Source: Actinomycetota bacterium
GTDB lineage: Bacteria > Actinomycetota > Humimicrobiia > Humimicrobiales > Humimicrobiaceae
Direction: 5' to 3'
Assembly: GCA_023380915.1 (NCBI GenBank)
Contig: JAMCSM010000160.1
Location: forward strand, 1-64,000
Length of the DNA stretch: 64,000 bases
Shown piece by piece: positions 62,912-64,000 of this stretch (the first letter of the stretch is position 1; each line of letters begins with the position of its first letter). Both the position numbers and the translations under genes were made by a program. The notes under the pieces are model-generated. The model saw only the letters and a list, made by a program, of their open reading frames with translations. It made no database searches and had not been told where the DNA came from.

Positions 62912-63589
62912 TTATTTTTCTTCTTCTTTTTCTTCGGCTTTCTCTTTCTTAATCACTTCAGGTTCAGCTTCTTCTGCAGGAGGAGCTGCAATTTCTTCTT
63001 CCCTAAGTTGGGTAGCGTATATAATTGTGAGAACCATTTCATCAGGGTCACTTAAAATCTTTATATTATCAGCAACTTTAATATCTGAAATTTTTATAAT
63101 GTCACCTATTTTCAAATCAATAATGTCTATTTCAATGTGTTCGGGAATATCCTTTGGGAGACATGTTATTTCAATTTCCCTGATTCCATGCTGCAGCACC
63201 CCGCCCTGCTCCTTAATTCCGTAAGACTTTTCTTCATTTAATATTAATATTGGAACCTGAATTGTTATTTCCTGCTCCATCCTTATTCTTACAAAATCAA
63301 GATGTGAATATTCTCTTGAAAGCGGTTCAATCTGATAATCTTTAATTATTGCAGTAATCTTTTTTGCTTTTCCGTCTTCTTTCAGATGCAGATCAAAAAT
63401 ATGACCGGAGATACCCCTGCCTTTTATTAAATCCTTAAAACTTTTTGATCCTACTTTAATGTTTAAGGGTTCTGTTTTTAAACCATACAAAACTCCAGGA
63501 ATAAATCCTGCTTTTCTAAGTCTGTTTGATGCGTTATTTTTAAGTTCCTGCAGATTTCTTTTAGCAATTTCAAGTGCAAGATTTTCCAT
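62912..63589 (-). CDS. rplY: 50S ribosomal protein L25 (Ctc type)
   Basis: A 225-residue long-form L25. The N-terminal 5S rRNA-binding domain (about 1-95, GFIPGVLYGLKTEPL) is followed by the C-terminal TL5-like beta domain, and an acidic/Lys-rich tail rich in Glu, Ala and Lys. It is part of the 50S central protuberance and of general stress responses in Bacillota. It lies between prs and pth as expected. Confidence 0.95.
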   Translation of the reverse strand: MENLALEIAKRNLQELKNNASNRLRKAGFIPGVLYGLKTEPLNIKVGSKSFKDLIKGRGISGHIFDLHLKEDGKAKKITAIIKDYQIEPLSREYSHLDFVRIRMEQEITIQVPILILNEEKSYGIKEQGGVLQHGIREIEITCLPKDIPEHIEIDIIDLKIGDIIKISDIKVADNIKILSDPDEMVLTIIYATQLREEEIAAPPAEEAEPEVIKKEKAEEKEEEK

Positions 63590-63630
63590 TTTATAATTTC
63601 CTCTTTCTGATACTAAAATTAAAAATAAGG

Positions 63631-64000
63631 TTAAACTAAATTTTCCCCTTTAAATAATTCACTTACAGATTTGCAATCATAAACTTTTTTTATGGTTTTT
63701 GCAAGAAGATTGGCAATTGAAAGCTGTTTGATTCTGGTTTTGTCATAATCCCTGTTGATCGGGATTGTATCAGCTACAATTATTTCTTCTGCCCTTGAAT
63801 TGGCAAGAATTTCAACTGCCTGACCCGAAAATATAGGATGAGTTGCTGCTGCATAAACTTTTTTAGCACCATGATCAAGCAAAATATTTATTGCTTCAAC
63901 TAAAGTACCGCCTGTATCAATAAGATCATCAAATATTATTGCATCCTTATTTTCAACATCTCCAACAATATGTTCAACCTCTGAAACATTATGTTCAGGT
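63631..64000 (-). CDS. prs: Ribose-phosphate pyrophosphokinase (5' part outside window)
   Basis: The C-terminal 122 codons of PRPP synthetase. The PRPP-binding loop DDLIDTGGTLVEAI is visible near 63900, followed by HGAKKVYAAATHPIFSG and the C-terminal SVSELF segment. It makes PRPP from ribose 5-phosphate and ATP. The frame is open to the window edge, so the start lies beyond 64000. The order prs-rplY-pth supports the call. Confidence 0.94.
   Translation of the reverse strand, partial: PEHNVSEVEHIVGDVENKDAIIFDDLIDTGGTLVEAINILLDHGAKKVYAAATHPIFSGQAVEILANSRAEEIIVADTIPINRDYDKTRIKQLSIANLLAKTIKKVYDCKSVSELFKGENLV

Noticed and set aside
1..64000. CRISPR arrays, toxin-antitoxin pairs, prophage or restriction systems
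   Set aside because: Looked for on both strands; no regularly spaced repeats and no recognisable defence or phage genes were found. The repeated units present are dispersed, not arrayed.

Overview
The window is AT-rich bacterial DNA, almost all of it single-copy chromosomal genes. The organism looks like an anaerobe of a deep-branching, uncultured Gram-positive-related lineage. The gene orders prs-rplY-pth-mfd-PPIase-mazG-divIC-ppx and nif3-zinc ribbon-RNase H are typical of Actinobacteriota and Bacillota, and lipoproteins carry Thr/Glu-rich linkers. The physiology points to H2 and one-carbon metabolism. The phylum assignment is inference; no rRNA gene is present to test it.

Layout. (1) 1-2.5 kb: a partial dispersed repeat, then RNase HI, a zinc-ribbon coiled-coil protein and a Nif3-like protein, followed by a CAT-anticodon tRNA. 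(2) 2.9-16.1 kb: a sugar catabolic operon on the minus strand. Its LacI-type regulator has two operators placed on a consensus promoter. It encodes an ABC importer of the ribose type, three uroporphyrinogen-decarboxylase-fold proteins, a galactose-mutarotase-fold protein and a xylose-isomerase-like protein. A group II intron interrupts it between the binding-protein and ATPase genes. (3) 16.2-26.8 kb: MBL-fold hydrolase, RadC, a large c-di-GMP signalling protein, an XRE regulator, a PflX-like radical SAM protein, two divergent PolX polymerases and endonuclease III. (4) 26.8-34.5 kb: a Gram-positive-type pel exopolysaccharide operon (pelD-E-A-F-G) lying downstream of nikR and a 36-residue membrane peptide. 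(5) 34.5-40.4 kb: methyltransferase, B12-binding radical SAM protein, isoprenoid genes (ispE, prenyl synthase and a broken fni fragment) and a SAF-domain dehydrogenase. (6) 40.7-46.1 kb: two (homo/Re-)citrate-synthase paralogues, an aconitase-like LeuC/LeuD pair and an isocitrate-dehydrogenase-like enzyme. (7) 46.7-48.9 kb: RtcB RNA ligase and archease, then a remnant of a four-helix-bundle protein element with terminal inverted repeats. (8) 49.2-53.9 kb: a soluble [NiFe] hydrogenase fused at operon level to methylene-THF reductase (metV, metF) and a maturation protease. (9) 54-64 kb: tRNA-Leu and the housekeeping block ppx to prs.

Most interesting points. The hydrogenase-metV-metF operon suggests a four-subunit enzyme that reduces methylene-THF directly with H2. 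The two citrate-synthase-family paralogues have lost opposite catalytic residues, so they may work only as a heteromer. A dispersed repeat of about 220 bp, present four times, has its GC-rich core in opposite orientations relative to its ends, and one copy supplies the last codons of pelF. Three UROD-like proteins in a sugar operon hint at demethylation of a methylated sugar or glycoside.
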